From Camillea tinctor (Eukaryota > Ascomycota > Sordariomycetes > Xylariales > Xylariaceae), in assembly GCA_022578605.1 (NCBI GenBank), contig MU394151.1, forward strand, positions 1 to 64,000: a stretch of DNA of 64,000 nt, in the 5' to 3' direction. How positions within the stretch are numbered: the stretch's first letter is position 1; each line of letters opens with the position of its first letter. Below are positions 1 to 11,518 of this stretch, in pieces. A program made the translations under genes and the position numbers. The notes below the pieces were generated by a model. The model was given only the letters and a program-made list of their open reading frames with translations, did not search any database and had not been told where the DNA came from.

Positions 1-1491
1 TAAAAATTAATATTATAAAAATGAAAAAAGTAAATTAATAGCTATTTTATTTAATTAAATACGTTATGTTAAAAATATAGTATTTTTCAATTTTTAGTGA
101 GGTTTAGTGTTCTTAAAGTAAGGGTGTTCTTAAAGGTAGTGATGGATGGTAACTTTAATTTATATAGTAATTAATTTAAAAATAATTAAAAAATAAGTAG
201 TTAAATATAATATAAATAAATTAAAATAGCTTTAAATTTAAGTAGTTCGTAACTAAGGTGGTTCGTAACCAGTGCTGTTGACTTAATAAATAGATAACGC
301 CTGCCCAAGTTATACATCTTTCCTCGTAACGCTCGGCAGAGGAAAAGAGAAAGGAGTGTATCATTCATACAAAGTCTTTCCATGAAGACATCATACCAAG
401 TGAAGTCAAAGAAACAGGGGATTAACTAGTATATTAAAGTATCATCTGATCTCCCCTCACCTCGAAAACAACAACACCTTAGCAATTAGCTTTTGCATGT
501 TTGCTTGCTCACTTCATCTGCCTACCCACCCACCCCCTCCTTTTTACACCTTATAGCTATAGTCCTTCTCCTTAAGAACCCATCTCCCCAAGTTTACTAG
601 TTGATAACTCCCTATCCTCTAAACCCCCTTTATTTATTTATTTATTTCCAAAGAAAGTGTAGGTAACATCGTCCTATTTCTCTTTTCTGCAGCTATTGTC
701 ATCGCTGCTGTTGCTGTTGCTGCTGTTGCTGACATTCATAACACTTAGGTTAGAATCCAAATCCAAAAAGTAATAAACTTCCTTCTCTTTTCTTCTTTCC
801 TCTACAGGGGAAATCCCCCTCCCCCTTGATTCTTGTTTGCGTGCGTGTGTGCGTGTAATGAACAAAAAAAAAACACTTTTCTTCATCTTTTCTTCTCTCC
901 ACACGATATGATATATACTACCCTCCTGTCTCATATCGAAAACAGACTCCTTTAACCAAATTCCCCTCCTCTGTCTCTGTCACCCCTCTTTCAAAAACCC
1001 ACTTCCTATCCGTAAACAAAAACAAAAAAACCTCCCGAGTTCAATTGCAAAAGGTTCGCCTCGTGTATATTTTTTGAAAACCGCTAAACTGCCATGAAAC
1101 AAAGAAAAAGGCAAAATGTAAAAGTCCTAAGCGCCGAATATAAAACCTCATGGTCCCCACCGAGGCCCTCCTACCCCCTTTCACCTTATTGAACACCCCT
1201 TTGCCCGGTCTCCCTGGTATTGCGCACACGTTTATGACCTTTGGTAATAAGCCCCAGTCGTATCGATGACCCTTGAAAACCAGTTATCTCCGAATATTTC
1301 GTGGGATAGGGTATAAAAAAAGCTGTTAAAAAGAATAAATAAGTCGTGTCTCGTAGAAATCCGAAAACCTCCCTTTTTTCTCTGTTTTCGCTTGCCATTA
1401 AATAAAAAGTTTTAATAAAAGTTAAGGAAAAGGATATTTTGGTGAGACCCACTAAACGTGTGGGAACTGTGATGATGGATGGATGAATGTA
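1..1491. other. Gene-free AT-rich left end
   Basis: The first ~290 bases are almost only A and T. From about 470 to 1040 the plus strand is pyrimidine-rich with short T and C runs. No open frame here has a recognisable domain or a codon pattern like the real genes nearby. The part next to 1491 would hold the 3' UTR of the SCAP gene on the minus strand. The AT-rich edge could be a decayed, RIP-mutated transposon remnant, but no element is recognisable. Confidence 0.6.
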
Positions 1492-4400
1492 TTAGCAGCA
1501 CCCCGAGTGACCAGACTTGTTCCGGAATGCCGAAGGACCCTTCCGCCGCCGACTACTCACGACTGGCCCGTCTCCAGGTTGACAGAAATCGTCACTGCTG
1601 TCGAACCGCTCGTTACCGACCATTATGACTTTGATTACGTTGCTGAGCCCGAGGGCCACACTGGCACGACCGAAATTCACCATGGGCCCCAAATTTGTGA
1701 CAAAGAGGTGACCGTCGTCCTCAATATCCGCACAGAGGGGGGCTGTCTCCCACGTGTCTTGTTTGCCAAAGTGCGAAAACATCCACACCTCCCAGTTGTC
1801 CTGAGGAATGCACTGTTTAGCAGGCAGGCAGCCGTGGTGGCGACGCCGGAGGCCGTTGGGTTGCTGAGAGGGTTGTGGATACTGGTTCCCATTTCCATTG
1901 CATTTATCTCCGGATTTTCTTCTTATGCCGACCATCATCCCAGTGGGTAGGGCTTCCCAAATACCCGGGTTCTTAATGACACGCCTCGTTTCCTTTGCCC
2001 TTCGCCATGGGCAGCACGTCTTTCTGGTAGGGGATGCTGGATCACAGAAGCAGAGCGACTCTCCTTCGTTCTGCGGGCTGTAGGTCTGTACTATTAAATC
2101 TCGGGTATAGGTATTGAGGTATGCGATAGTAAAGCTCCACAGAGCAACAGATCCACAACGCATACGTCTTGGCCTCGAGTGGAAACATTTCATACTTCTT
2201 GGTTGAATTGGATCTACCTTGAAGGTGTATATAGCTCTCAATGTCTGCGAATCTACGAGATCCACAGTCTGGGACCTAATGATTAGGAAGAACCCTAGTT
2301 CTGGTAGAGCTTGTATCGAAATGAACTCCCGCTCTATGGAAGGCGAGACTTTGAGGTTAAGCGGTCTTGAGACCCAATCCGGCCCCTCCTGGGTGATGAC
2401 GCGAACCTCGCCTTCTCGAGTAGATGCCATCATCATCGCCGGGAATGCTTTGGGCGGGTTAGCAGAGGGCAAGCTAAGTTGGAATTTGGGATGGATGTGT
2501 TTTACTTACATCTCTCCGTGAGAGTGTCGACCGAGGCGATTACACTATCATCAGCAATTATGTAGCTACTTGAATCTTTCTTGTCTGGTTTCAATTCCGT
2601 CAAGATACCATCTCTTCGGACAAGGACCAGAGGCGGTATCACCGAACAATCGTCACAACCAAAGAAGAAAGCCTCAGGCTTGTGACGATAAGTGTCGACT
2701 CTCAGGCGGGGGCCCCAACGATGTTCGAAGAGATTCCATAGCATAACGCTATTCGGAGTCAAAAGAGCTAACCAATGTGTTTCCTCTTCGATACACATGG
2801 CTAATATAGGAAATGGAATATCAGGCGAGTCCCTGTCTTCTCCGAGGACATAACTAGAGCCCTCAGTCTTCATATTCCAGACACGGATAATTCGATCAAG
2901 GCCAACAGAGACAAGGTAGCCAGTAGAGGAAGCTGAGAGTAAGGCAACATCTAAATGATGGCCACTACTCAGAGTTTTGACTGAAAGGAGTGGTTCGTCT
3001 CCCTGACCGTCGATCCGTGCAGTTTCGGCTAATTCATCCCAAAGGAGGTAATTCATTAGAAGGCGAACAGCAGCAGCGGCAATCAATACAGTCACCAGGA
3101 AAGATGCTGTTTGGTGACGCGCAAAGTCGTAAACGGCAGGCAGAAAGAGGCGCTCGTTAGCAGAATGCATCCGATCGGCCCCCCTCAGAACGAAGATATA
3201 AGGATCGAAGACCCTTGCAACATAACTGTGAGCGTCTGGTTTAATGACATGAATGACCTCGCGAGCGGTCTCGTGGTCTTGTAGGCGAAGCCAGGATGTA
3301 GGGCTCCGGGCTTGATGTACATCAACGAGCAACGAGGCCCGTGAAGGACTAAGGTCTTGGAATTTAGGGCTGATGCCTACAACGCGACCCAGACTCCTCG
3401 TTACGCTCCCACTCTCAAAAAAGTGCCACTGAGCGATTAGGATGAATCCGACCATGACGATGGTACCGGCAATGCGAGTGGACATGGCAATTTTGCCTTG
3501 GAGCATGGCGTCTACCCAGGTTTGACGTGATTGGGCATCCGAAGCGGATCGGTGGGCACGGATTGACGCTTTCGCTAGGGCATCGCTGAGCTCAGTCCGT
3601 CGTACATCCACACTCAGGACGGAGAGAAAGAAGGTCGATAAATAAAAGAAATCGAATATCAACGCAAGTGCCGCGAAGATACAGAATGCCGATACTCCGG
3701 GGGCCACAAACTTGGAGAGGACCGAGAGAATGAGAACATTTTGGCCGACGCTGGTCAATGCAATGTGGGCCGTCTCACCGAAGGCATACCCAATCCTATG
3801 ACTAGTTGAATACTCAGATGGGGTGAGAATAACGGCATTAATGAGCCGGAAGATGTTTTCTAAGCTCATGGAGAGAATAACCACTGGATAAGCGAAGCGT
3901 GGTATCTTGGATAGGTCGATCTTGAATATCGCGCACACAGTGAAACTTGATAAGATGGATAGTAAGATCTGGACCACGACGGTGATCATGAGACCAAATT
4001 TGGACTTGACGGCCCGCAGCTTGGAGAGACTGAACATAAAATAAATAAAGACAAGGGAATAGGCGATCCCCATAAGCACAGCATCCTGATTCGACATGGG
4101 ACGAAACTGGAACTCATACAACTGGCCGGCTAGATCATCTTGGGGGGCGATGACTTGCCATTTATGGGCCATCTTATGGGCTAGAGCCCGGGTCCTCTCT
4201 TGCCATATGCGACCGATGGGAGAGTCCCGAAGGTGAATGAGAGTTATAACTAGGGCATCGGCAGCCACAAGTTTCCGGTCCTCGAAGCGCTTCCCGCTGA
4301 AGACAATAGAATGGCGTAAAGTGACATTGACAGAAGTAGGCTGAGTCTTTCGCTCATTTACGGTGGTGACGATATCATCATCCTGCTCAATCAAATCGGA

Positions 4401-5176
4401 ACAGCAAGACCAATACTGCAGCGGAGAATGGAAGAACCAAGACTCGTTAGTGAGGCCATTGACTACATGGAAAGAATCACGCTGCTGGGGGGTGAGACCG
4501 GTAGTGGTGGCCACGTCGGAGACAGCAGGAAACCCTAGACCACCGGGAAGTTGGCGAGGGTTGAAGTTGACGGTGGGACCTAGAAGCTCATCCTGAAGCT
4601 CGAGGGCGCCAAGCAAAACGTCCTTGTCGAGAGCCTGGAAATAACTGCCGTGAACCCAGATAGACCGCATAATCACGTCGGGCTCGGGGACACTCCGTTC
4701 GGCCAGAGGCTGGGCATCAGTCCAGACATGGTGGGGAAGATGAGATGCGCCGCTGGTGAAATCGGTATTCGTATAGAGAAAGGGGAAGGGATATATGAGG
4801 ATGGCGGCGACGGCGACAGATATGAGGAGGGTGGTGACAACATGGCTAGCGGCATGTCTTCCGTATCGCGTGAAGGCACTGCGTAGGGGATGGGAAGGGC
4901 CCAATACAGGAGCTTCGGTAGTCCTTTAAGATTTGAAATTTATCACAAGTCAACACACAAGAACCGTTCATACAGCGGGAACTTATTAAGTCTGGTTAAG
5001 ACGGGGAGGGGATAGAGAAGTATAGAGAGAGAGAGAGAGACGCGAGGACTGAGGCCTAAGATCGAAGATCAAGGGTCAAGGATAGGGAAGAACAAGAGGA
5101 GAAGGAGAAAAGAAAAAAATAGGAATTAAGGACAATGGACATACCCTCTAAAGGGATAGAGGAGATACCAAATCAT
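1492..5176 (-). CDS. SREBP cleavage-activating protein (SCAP) homologue
   Basis: Membrane sterol sensor that in other fungi escorts an SREBP-type transcription factor from ER to Golgi for ergosterol and hypoxia control (family knowledge). Exons on the minus strand are 5176-5145, 4923-2510 and 2447-1492, giving 1,133 aa. The first exon encodes MIWYLLYPFR and joins in phase to TTEAP; without it the long frame has only a TTG start after an in-frame stop. A first transmembrane helix lies near residues 38-60. The multi-span sterol-sensing domain spans about 290-450 and ends in FDFFYLSTFF...VDVRRTELSD, very like the SCAP signature around its conserved Asp. A WD40-like C-terminal half follows (for example RIIRVWNMK). 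Intron 2 (2448-2509) has a CTAAC branch site close to the AAAG acceptor. Intron 1 (221 bp) is unusually long here. An SREBP partner is not in the window. Confidence 0.93.
4924..5144 (-). other. Long first intron of the SCAP gene, with a GA repeat
   Basis: The intron runs from a GTATGT donor (minus strand, 5144) to an AAAG acceptor (4924). It contains an uninterrupted GA dinucleotide tract on the plus strand at about 5024-5040. At 221 bp it is two to four times longer than the other introns in the window. Phase joins exactly: exon 1 leaves two bases (GG). Confidence 0.85.
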
Positions 5177-8100
5177 CCTTCATGGACTATTCAAGCAGAA
5201 CAAAAGGCGCCAGCGACCGAGGGTTCGAATATGGAATGAATGCGCGGATAGGATAAGGGCAGGAAGCCTTCACGAAAACACATGAAAGGCGGCGCATAGT
5301 GTGTGGAGTCGCATTCGTCGTCGTGGTGTAGGACGACGAGAGAGACGTCGAGGAGAAGAGGAGGAAAAAAGATGTAGTTGACCTAGTGGTTGGTTTAGTG
5401 GAAGTGGTAGTAGTAGTGGTATTGGTATTGGTGGTGGCGGTGGTGGTGGTACTGGTAGTACTGGTAGTACTGGTACTGGTACTGATGGTTTAGTGTTGGT
5501 GGTGGACGTGGTCGTGGATGTGGATGTGAATGTGAATGTGGATGTGTGGATGTAGATGTGGATATGGATATGATAGGGTAAGCCAGAGAGAAAGTGGAGG
5601 AGGATAAGGTTTGGTTATGCGATTATAGTGTAAGTGTATGTATATGTATATGTATATGTATATGTACAGTACGTATATCAATACATACAGATACCTTAAA
5701 ACTTAGTATACTAAGATTAGGTTAGTAGATATGAATGTAATGGTACGGATGTACTGTACATACAATACTATAGTTGAACTAACTATAATTCTTTAATTCA
5801 TCTCTCTTTCTCTCTCCCTCTCTTATTTTTTTTTTTTTATCTCTTCATTGGTTTTTCTTTTTCTACCATTTCCCTTTTTTTCTTTTCCTTGGGTAGGTAG
5901 GTGTAATTATGGTTGCAGTGTGAACGGACGAATGGATAATGGATACCTTATCCAATGGTCTGTAGCAGGTTTGTCAGGAGCAAGGAAGGGAAAGAAAAAA
6001 GATGAAATGCGTTGAAGAGATCGGCTCGACTAGGGGTAGCGATATAATGGGTCTTAGCACACAGCTTTAATGGAAGAGGAGGTTACAGGGGAGTTAGGTA
6101 GGTAGCCTGGTAGTGTATGTATGTATGTATGTACAACACAGGATTAAACTACAAGCTAAGAAACTGTGTTAATCCATGCCGGTCTAACGGGACGGTACGG
6201 AGAAGTGCAGTAAGAATAATAATAAAAAAGAATAGAAAATAAAAGTGAAAGAAAAGAAATAAAAAAACAGGTATGCGAGGGAGTCCGGACTAGTACTTCG
6301 CTATGTGGGCGTACCTAAAATAACATGAAGGGTAGAAAAAGAAAAGAAAAAAAAACAGGGTGTGTAGCACACACACACGCACCCACAGACTCTCTTGTCC
6401 TTTCCAGTGAATAATCGAAATTAAGTTAGTGTGATTTATACATATGTAATGTAGAGGTAAGGTTTAGTTTCGAATGTTAGTGGTAGAACTGGATCTGTTA
6501 GGTTATGCATGTACGTAGGTATAGACGCATGTTCCATGTATATGTATGCGGGTGTAAACAAGGTACTTTATTACTTAATGGATAAGTAAGAAATAGAGGA
6601 GTCCGTATGCAAAGATCCTTGGTAGATGTATAGAGGTCTTAGAGACGTAGGTAAGAAGTAGTATGCGAGATAAGCAGCTAGCTGCCGTAAGAAATATGGA
6701 TGGATGGATGGATTGATAGCCCGAGATGAAATACGTTGGATAGGTAGGTTATAGTGTAGATGGCGTCTGATACATATGCCCAGCCCAAGGATGGGGAAGG
6801 GACACGGACACCGAAGTGGTGGAATTGATCGTAGATTTAGTAATAAGAAGTAGGAAAAGTGTGGTTTTAAGTGCCTAAGGTTAGTACGTTATAGGTAATA
6901 TGTATGTAATATGTACGGAGTAATACGTAGGTAGGTCGTAATGCGCAAGTCTCGTAGTATTGTAAGTTCGTAGTGTGGTGTAGGTGTGGTATTAGTGGTA
7001 GGGTCAGGATTCTTCAGCTGATCGATCCAATTTCTCTCCGACGCAAGAAAAAAAGTATGGAAACGGAAAGAATAGTAAAAAAATAAAAAAAGGTCCAAAA
7101 AAAATAAAAGAATAAAAAAAAGAAGTGGTTCTTCACGGGTGTCTCGGCCAGTCTATTCGCGGGGTTCTTCTGAGACCGATTGAGGGCCTGGATGGCGCAA
7201 AATGGCCCCGCTATACCTACCTTGGACATAACCCCTCCTCTAGTGTCCTCTAGCGTCCTAGTGTCCACCAGAAACCCGAAACCTCCAGTAAGTAACAAGT
7301 GAAAAAAAAGGGGGCCATTTTCCGTCACTTCCCCGACAATCGAATCGACTTGGCCAAATCCAACACACCCAAGACCTTCATACAACCTTCAACTTTTTCA
7401 CCTAATCTTGCCTGCATCCTCTTTTTTTTTTCTCTTCTCTCCTGCAGAGATGTGGAAACATGACCAAATCCAATGACCAGCGGTGAACATGTTCTTTTTT
7501 TTTTTTTTTTTCCCACTAAATCATGATCCATCCAGACTATTCCATTTCATACCCTATAAAAGGAGTCAAGAAAAAAAAGGAGGGAATAAAAAAAGGACAA
7601 TAATAATAAAAATGAGAATTGAAAGAATCCCCCCATCGGGCTAAAATAGAAGATGCAGATAGACCAGGGGTAAGGAGAAAGCCGACGATAATATACGAGG
7701 TTTGCCCTCTCCCCCTTTTCACCCTGCGTGGCTCAATGTCTATGACAACGAGCAACGAATAAAACCAACAACCCGACTTAGCTACCGGGTTCGAGGGACT
7801 ATGCATGTTTTAGTATGTACCACGGTGGCGGGTGTCAATCAACGATATATAGATAGCATCGTTTCGTCACCAAATAGCATAGGTAGTTCTCTTTTCCCAG
7901 AGCCATCTTGTGTCGTTCGTCGTATACCATCGTGTGCCATCGTTAGTGAGCGAGCATCGGGGGAGTTAAGGAGGGCCAGTGGTGGAAGTGGGAAAATGGG
8001 GGTGAGGAATTGGAGAAGTGATTCACAGAAGAAGAAAAAAAGGTGAAGGGCCAACACACGATGACGAGTCGTGGGATGAGGTTTATATATGTCGTCGACT

Positions 8101-8749
8101 TCGTCTAGCGCTGGCTTTGGAATCGCCTGTTCTTCAAAGAGTCGATACTGAATTCGTCTTCGAATCTGACCACCTGCATCCCTACCTGATCTGATCAATC
8201 TGACTTCTACCTGGTCTCGTGGGGTTGTGAGGTAGAGATCAGCTCATTTTGGGTTATTGTGGCCTAACGTGACAGCTTCGATTGGTGCGTCTTTTGGGAA
8301 AATGGCCGCATTTTGACAGGGTCCCCAAATTTCCCAGTCATCCCCAAATCCTGGTTTCAACTCTTTTCAGCCGACCACATGCCCCTTTCGCTGTGATCAA
8401 CCCTCATCCTCCACGTTCTCGTAGGGCTGATGATACAGCATCTCCCCTCCCCCCATCCTCGTCCTGTGTAGCTGCCTGCCTACTTACCTCATACGTACAT
8501 ATGTGAGCAAGTTATCACTCGCTCGTCGACGGGTACCCTCCTTGGTAGTGTACCGGTTTACCGGATCTAGTGGGTCCGGACCACGCCTTAGGGGGGCGGG
8601 TTGAATCTCTGCGATCTTGGTATCGCTGACCATTGCGACTTTAGGATGTGACTTATCACAACGCACTACCCATCGGCTGAGACGAGGCGGCACTAGACCT
8701 TCAGCTCTCAGTTCCCGACTCGGGGAAAAGTCCCACCTGCCAGCCCAGC
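5177..8749. other. 3.6 kb divergent spacer between SCAP and JMJD7-like genes
   Basis: No convincing gene. The spacer holds the upstream regions of both flanking genes. It contains a GT-rich imperfect tandem repeat tract (about 5395-5670), T runs near 5825-5840 and 7497-7511, and many TAGGTA/TATGTA-type short repeats. Open frames here read as low-complexity translations of those repeats. Its length suggests long 5' UTRs or an unrecognised non-coding transcript. Confidence 0.6.
5395..5670. repeat. GT-rich imperfect tandem repeats and TATATG microsatellite
   Basis: Successive short units are visible: GGT/AGT triplets (about 5395-5490), GGATGT/GAATGT hexamers (about 5510-5570) and TATATG hexamers (about 5638-5665). 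The tract lies 220-500 bp upstream of the SCAP start codon, on the promoter side. It explains the spurious open frame rich in Ile, Tyr and His on the opposite strand. Confidence 0.85.
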
Positions 8750-10315
8750 ATGGACCCAGAGGATCCTATAACAGAGCTCTTAACGAGTTATAATGAGCTC
8801 AACCCCTCTGCCATTGACGAGTTGGACGAGGAGCCGAGTCCCTTAGAGTTCATGCGCTATGTGTCACGGAACACCCCTTTTGTGATTCGGGGTGGTGCTC
8901 AGGATTGGAGAGCAACACAACAGTGGAATGCTTCCTACCTACGTTCTGCACTCGCAGGGCATGCTGTGAATGTGGCCGTGACGCCGTTCGGCAATGCAGA
9001 CGCTCCCACACTATACGAGTCTGAAGGTGGAAGTGGAAGTGGAAGTGAGAATGGAAATGGGGATGGAGATACAGGCGAGAACCTCCTATTTGCGAAGCCG
9101 CACGAAGAAGACCAGACATTCGAGAATTTTCTGGATTATGTGATCCGCCAAGAAAAGGAGGAAAAGGGGGAGCAAGGCGAGGTGCGATATGCGCAGACAC
9201 GTACGTCAGGTATCTTTGGCGAGACCCGTACTGAGCAAGTGACTTACGGAGCTTGGACATACTAGAAAACGATAACCTCCGACATGAGTACATATCACTA
9301 TTCTCCCAGGTCCAGCAGAGCGTAGCGTTCGCGCGTATAGCATTACAGGTGAGTATTGCTGCCCGCAACTCTTCTAGTCTGTCTTTCTACAGTTCTCCCC
9401 TTGTTTTGTGTGGTCGAGCCAACATCACTTCCACAACTGTAAATTCATTCCGATGTAGAGCAACCCTAGATATAGCACAGAAGGGAGCTCTCAATCGACT
9501 TCCACTATGAACCACACCAAATCTATACTTACCTAGGAGAATGTCTCACATATATAGCGATTGTTGCTTAACATTCCACTAACCTGTCTTGTATTCTTTT
9601 AAATACAGAAAGACCCCGATGCCATCAACCTATGGATTGGCAACTCAAGGTCTGTAACGGCCTTGCACCGGGATAACTATGAGAATATTTACGTACAAAT
9701 CGCTGGGCAGAAGCACTTTGCACTCTTGCCAGCACTCTTCCAGCCGTGCGTAAATGAGCGAGACTTGGTGCCAGCTTCCTACGTTCGCCTCCCACACCGG
9801 GGCAAAGATGGCGGTGACAAGGATGGTGATGATGCTGCCGTTGAGAACGGACCGCTGGAATTGCGCAAGGATGATGACGAGACCACTGTGCCCTTTGCCA
9901 TCTGGGATCCAGACGATCCCACTGCACGGGCAACGGCATATTCACATCTCGCACAACCGGTACGAGTCACGCTAAACCCAGGTGATATGCTATATCTACC
10001 GGCAATGTGGTAAGGGATCACCCCAATTCCTTAGAAAGTTTCTTGATCACCATCGTATCCTCTACAATCAGCTACTTTTAGCGCTTGGAACCCCACAAAC
10101 CCCTCACCCCAAATATTCCGTGCGAGCAGAGGCCGAGTAGACGGGGATTAACACATGTCATACTTCAATATAGGTACCACAAAGTATCACAGTCATGCTC
10201 CGAGGATGGCATCTGTGTTGCCGCGAACTACTGGTACGATATGGAATTCGGCGGCCCGCTGTATTCTTTGTGCTCGTTCGTCCGGAACGTTGGGCTGGCA
10301 CAACAAAAAAAGTAA
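8750..10315 (+). CDS. JMJD7-like JmjC-domain hydroxylase
   Basis: Fe(II)/2-oxoglutarate-dependent oxygenase of the cupin-8/JmjC class, closest by eye to JMJD7 (lysyl hydroxylase of translation GTPases in animals). Exons are 8750-9200, 9266-9348, 9609-10009 and 10174-10315; all junctions are in phase and give 358 aa. The iron ligands are H198 and D200 (TALHRDNYENIY) and H314 (WYHKVSQS). A lysine in GQKHF is placed like the 2OG-binding lysine. The N-terminus (LTSYNELNPSAIDELD) and the PFVIRGGAQDW segment match the JMJD7 layout. Two low-complexity insertions stand out: a Gly/Ser/Asn-rich stretch near residue 95 and an Asp/Lys-rich stretch near 235-260. It shares the 3.6 kb upstream spacer with SCAP. 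The substrate in fungi is not inferable from sequence. Confidence 0.9.
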
Positions 10316-11518
10316 ACTACATTATCCTAGGGAGAAACACGGGCACTAGTACTAGGTGTACAGGCTAGGGGAAAGGGGGGGAGAGAGACGAGCAGAACGG
10401 GATGAGATGAAAATGATGAAAGCAATAACACGCATAGGTTAAATATGTCAGTGTAGGAGAACCAAGAAGGGGGGAGACACATAGGCAAATACATTTCAGG
10501 TACCCTCCCGACTACTTACTTTGACTTATACTTATCCGCAAGAAAAACAGACACAAATCAATATAACCTATGAAAATTGAAAAATATAAGTAGGCCAATT
10601 ATATATTATTGCTACTAATGGACTATCTAAAGCGGATGAAAAGGAGCAGGTATTCTGGTATCGGAACTCCTGCCTTGTACATACCACACAGTTGCCACGA
10701 GGGTTTTTTTTTTGACCAAGGAGAAAAGTTAACTACAGAAATCGACTCTGTTTTCGTTGAAACACGCACGTTCCCTCATCTTCCTTGCTCAAAGCTTTGC
10801 TTTACCCCGCCCTTTTCGACCACCCCTTCAAAAACCCGTATCCATCCACCGAACTAGCCATCAGTTCGTATCTTCCAAGATATCCCAAGAGCACGTGTAA
10901 CATACATTCAATAACGGAGGAGAAAAGGCAGCAGCATCGAGGGAATTCTCTCAATTAATAACTCCTACAACACCAAAATAGCAAATAGTGGAATAGTGGA
11001 ATAGGGGGAATCAGCATCAAAGAGGAAAGAAAAGAATGAGATAGACGGAGGGGGAATAGGTATAGAGGGGGTGACAAAAAAGGAAATACAACTGCTTGCT
11101 TGCTTTGCGCGTGTTCTGCTTTCCACCTGTTGAAAACTCGATAAAAAGGAGAGAACGGGAAAGGGTAAAAAAAAAAAAAACATAAAAAAACATCGTAGGA
11201 GGAGGAAGATAAACCCTTTCCCCTCATTTCTCATCCCTTCGTTGTTATAATAACCAACAACCCCTTTCCGTGGAACCCCCCTATTTCATCCCATCCCGAA
11301 CCATACCATACCATACAAACCATGCCGCAACACCGCCTCTCTGCAGCTATGGTATTCATATCTCCGTAATTTCTTGTTCTTTTTTCTTCTTCCTTTTCTC
11401 TCGTGTATCTCGCCCTTTCGGATATTTCATAGTTCCCTTTTTAACGAAAACCTTTCATCCTCTCACCCCCTAATCTAGCTCATCCCAAAGCCATCAAACA
11501 GCGACGAAGAAGAGAAAC
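10316..11518. other. Spacer between convergent JMJD7-like and kinesin genes
   Basis: This 1.2 kb stretch holds the 3' ends of the two convergent genes. It is AT-rich with A and T homopolymer runs (around 10706, 11168). No coding pattern or structured RNA was seen. Confidence 0.6.

Noticed and set aside
2474..2509. A 36-bp intron in the SCAP gene ending at CTTAG
   Set aside because: It puts the downstream exon out of frame; the AAAG acceptor at 2448, after a CTAAC branch site, restores the frame.
5490..5681. Minus-strand frame reading as Ile-Tyr and His-Ile repeats
   Set aside because: It is the translation of the TATATG and GGATGT repeats, not a gene.
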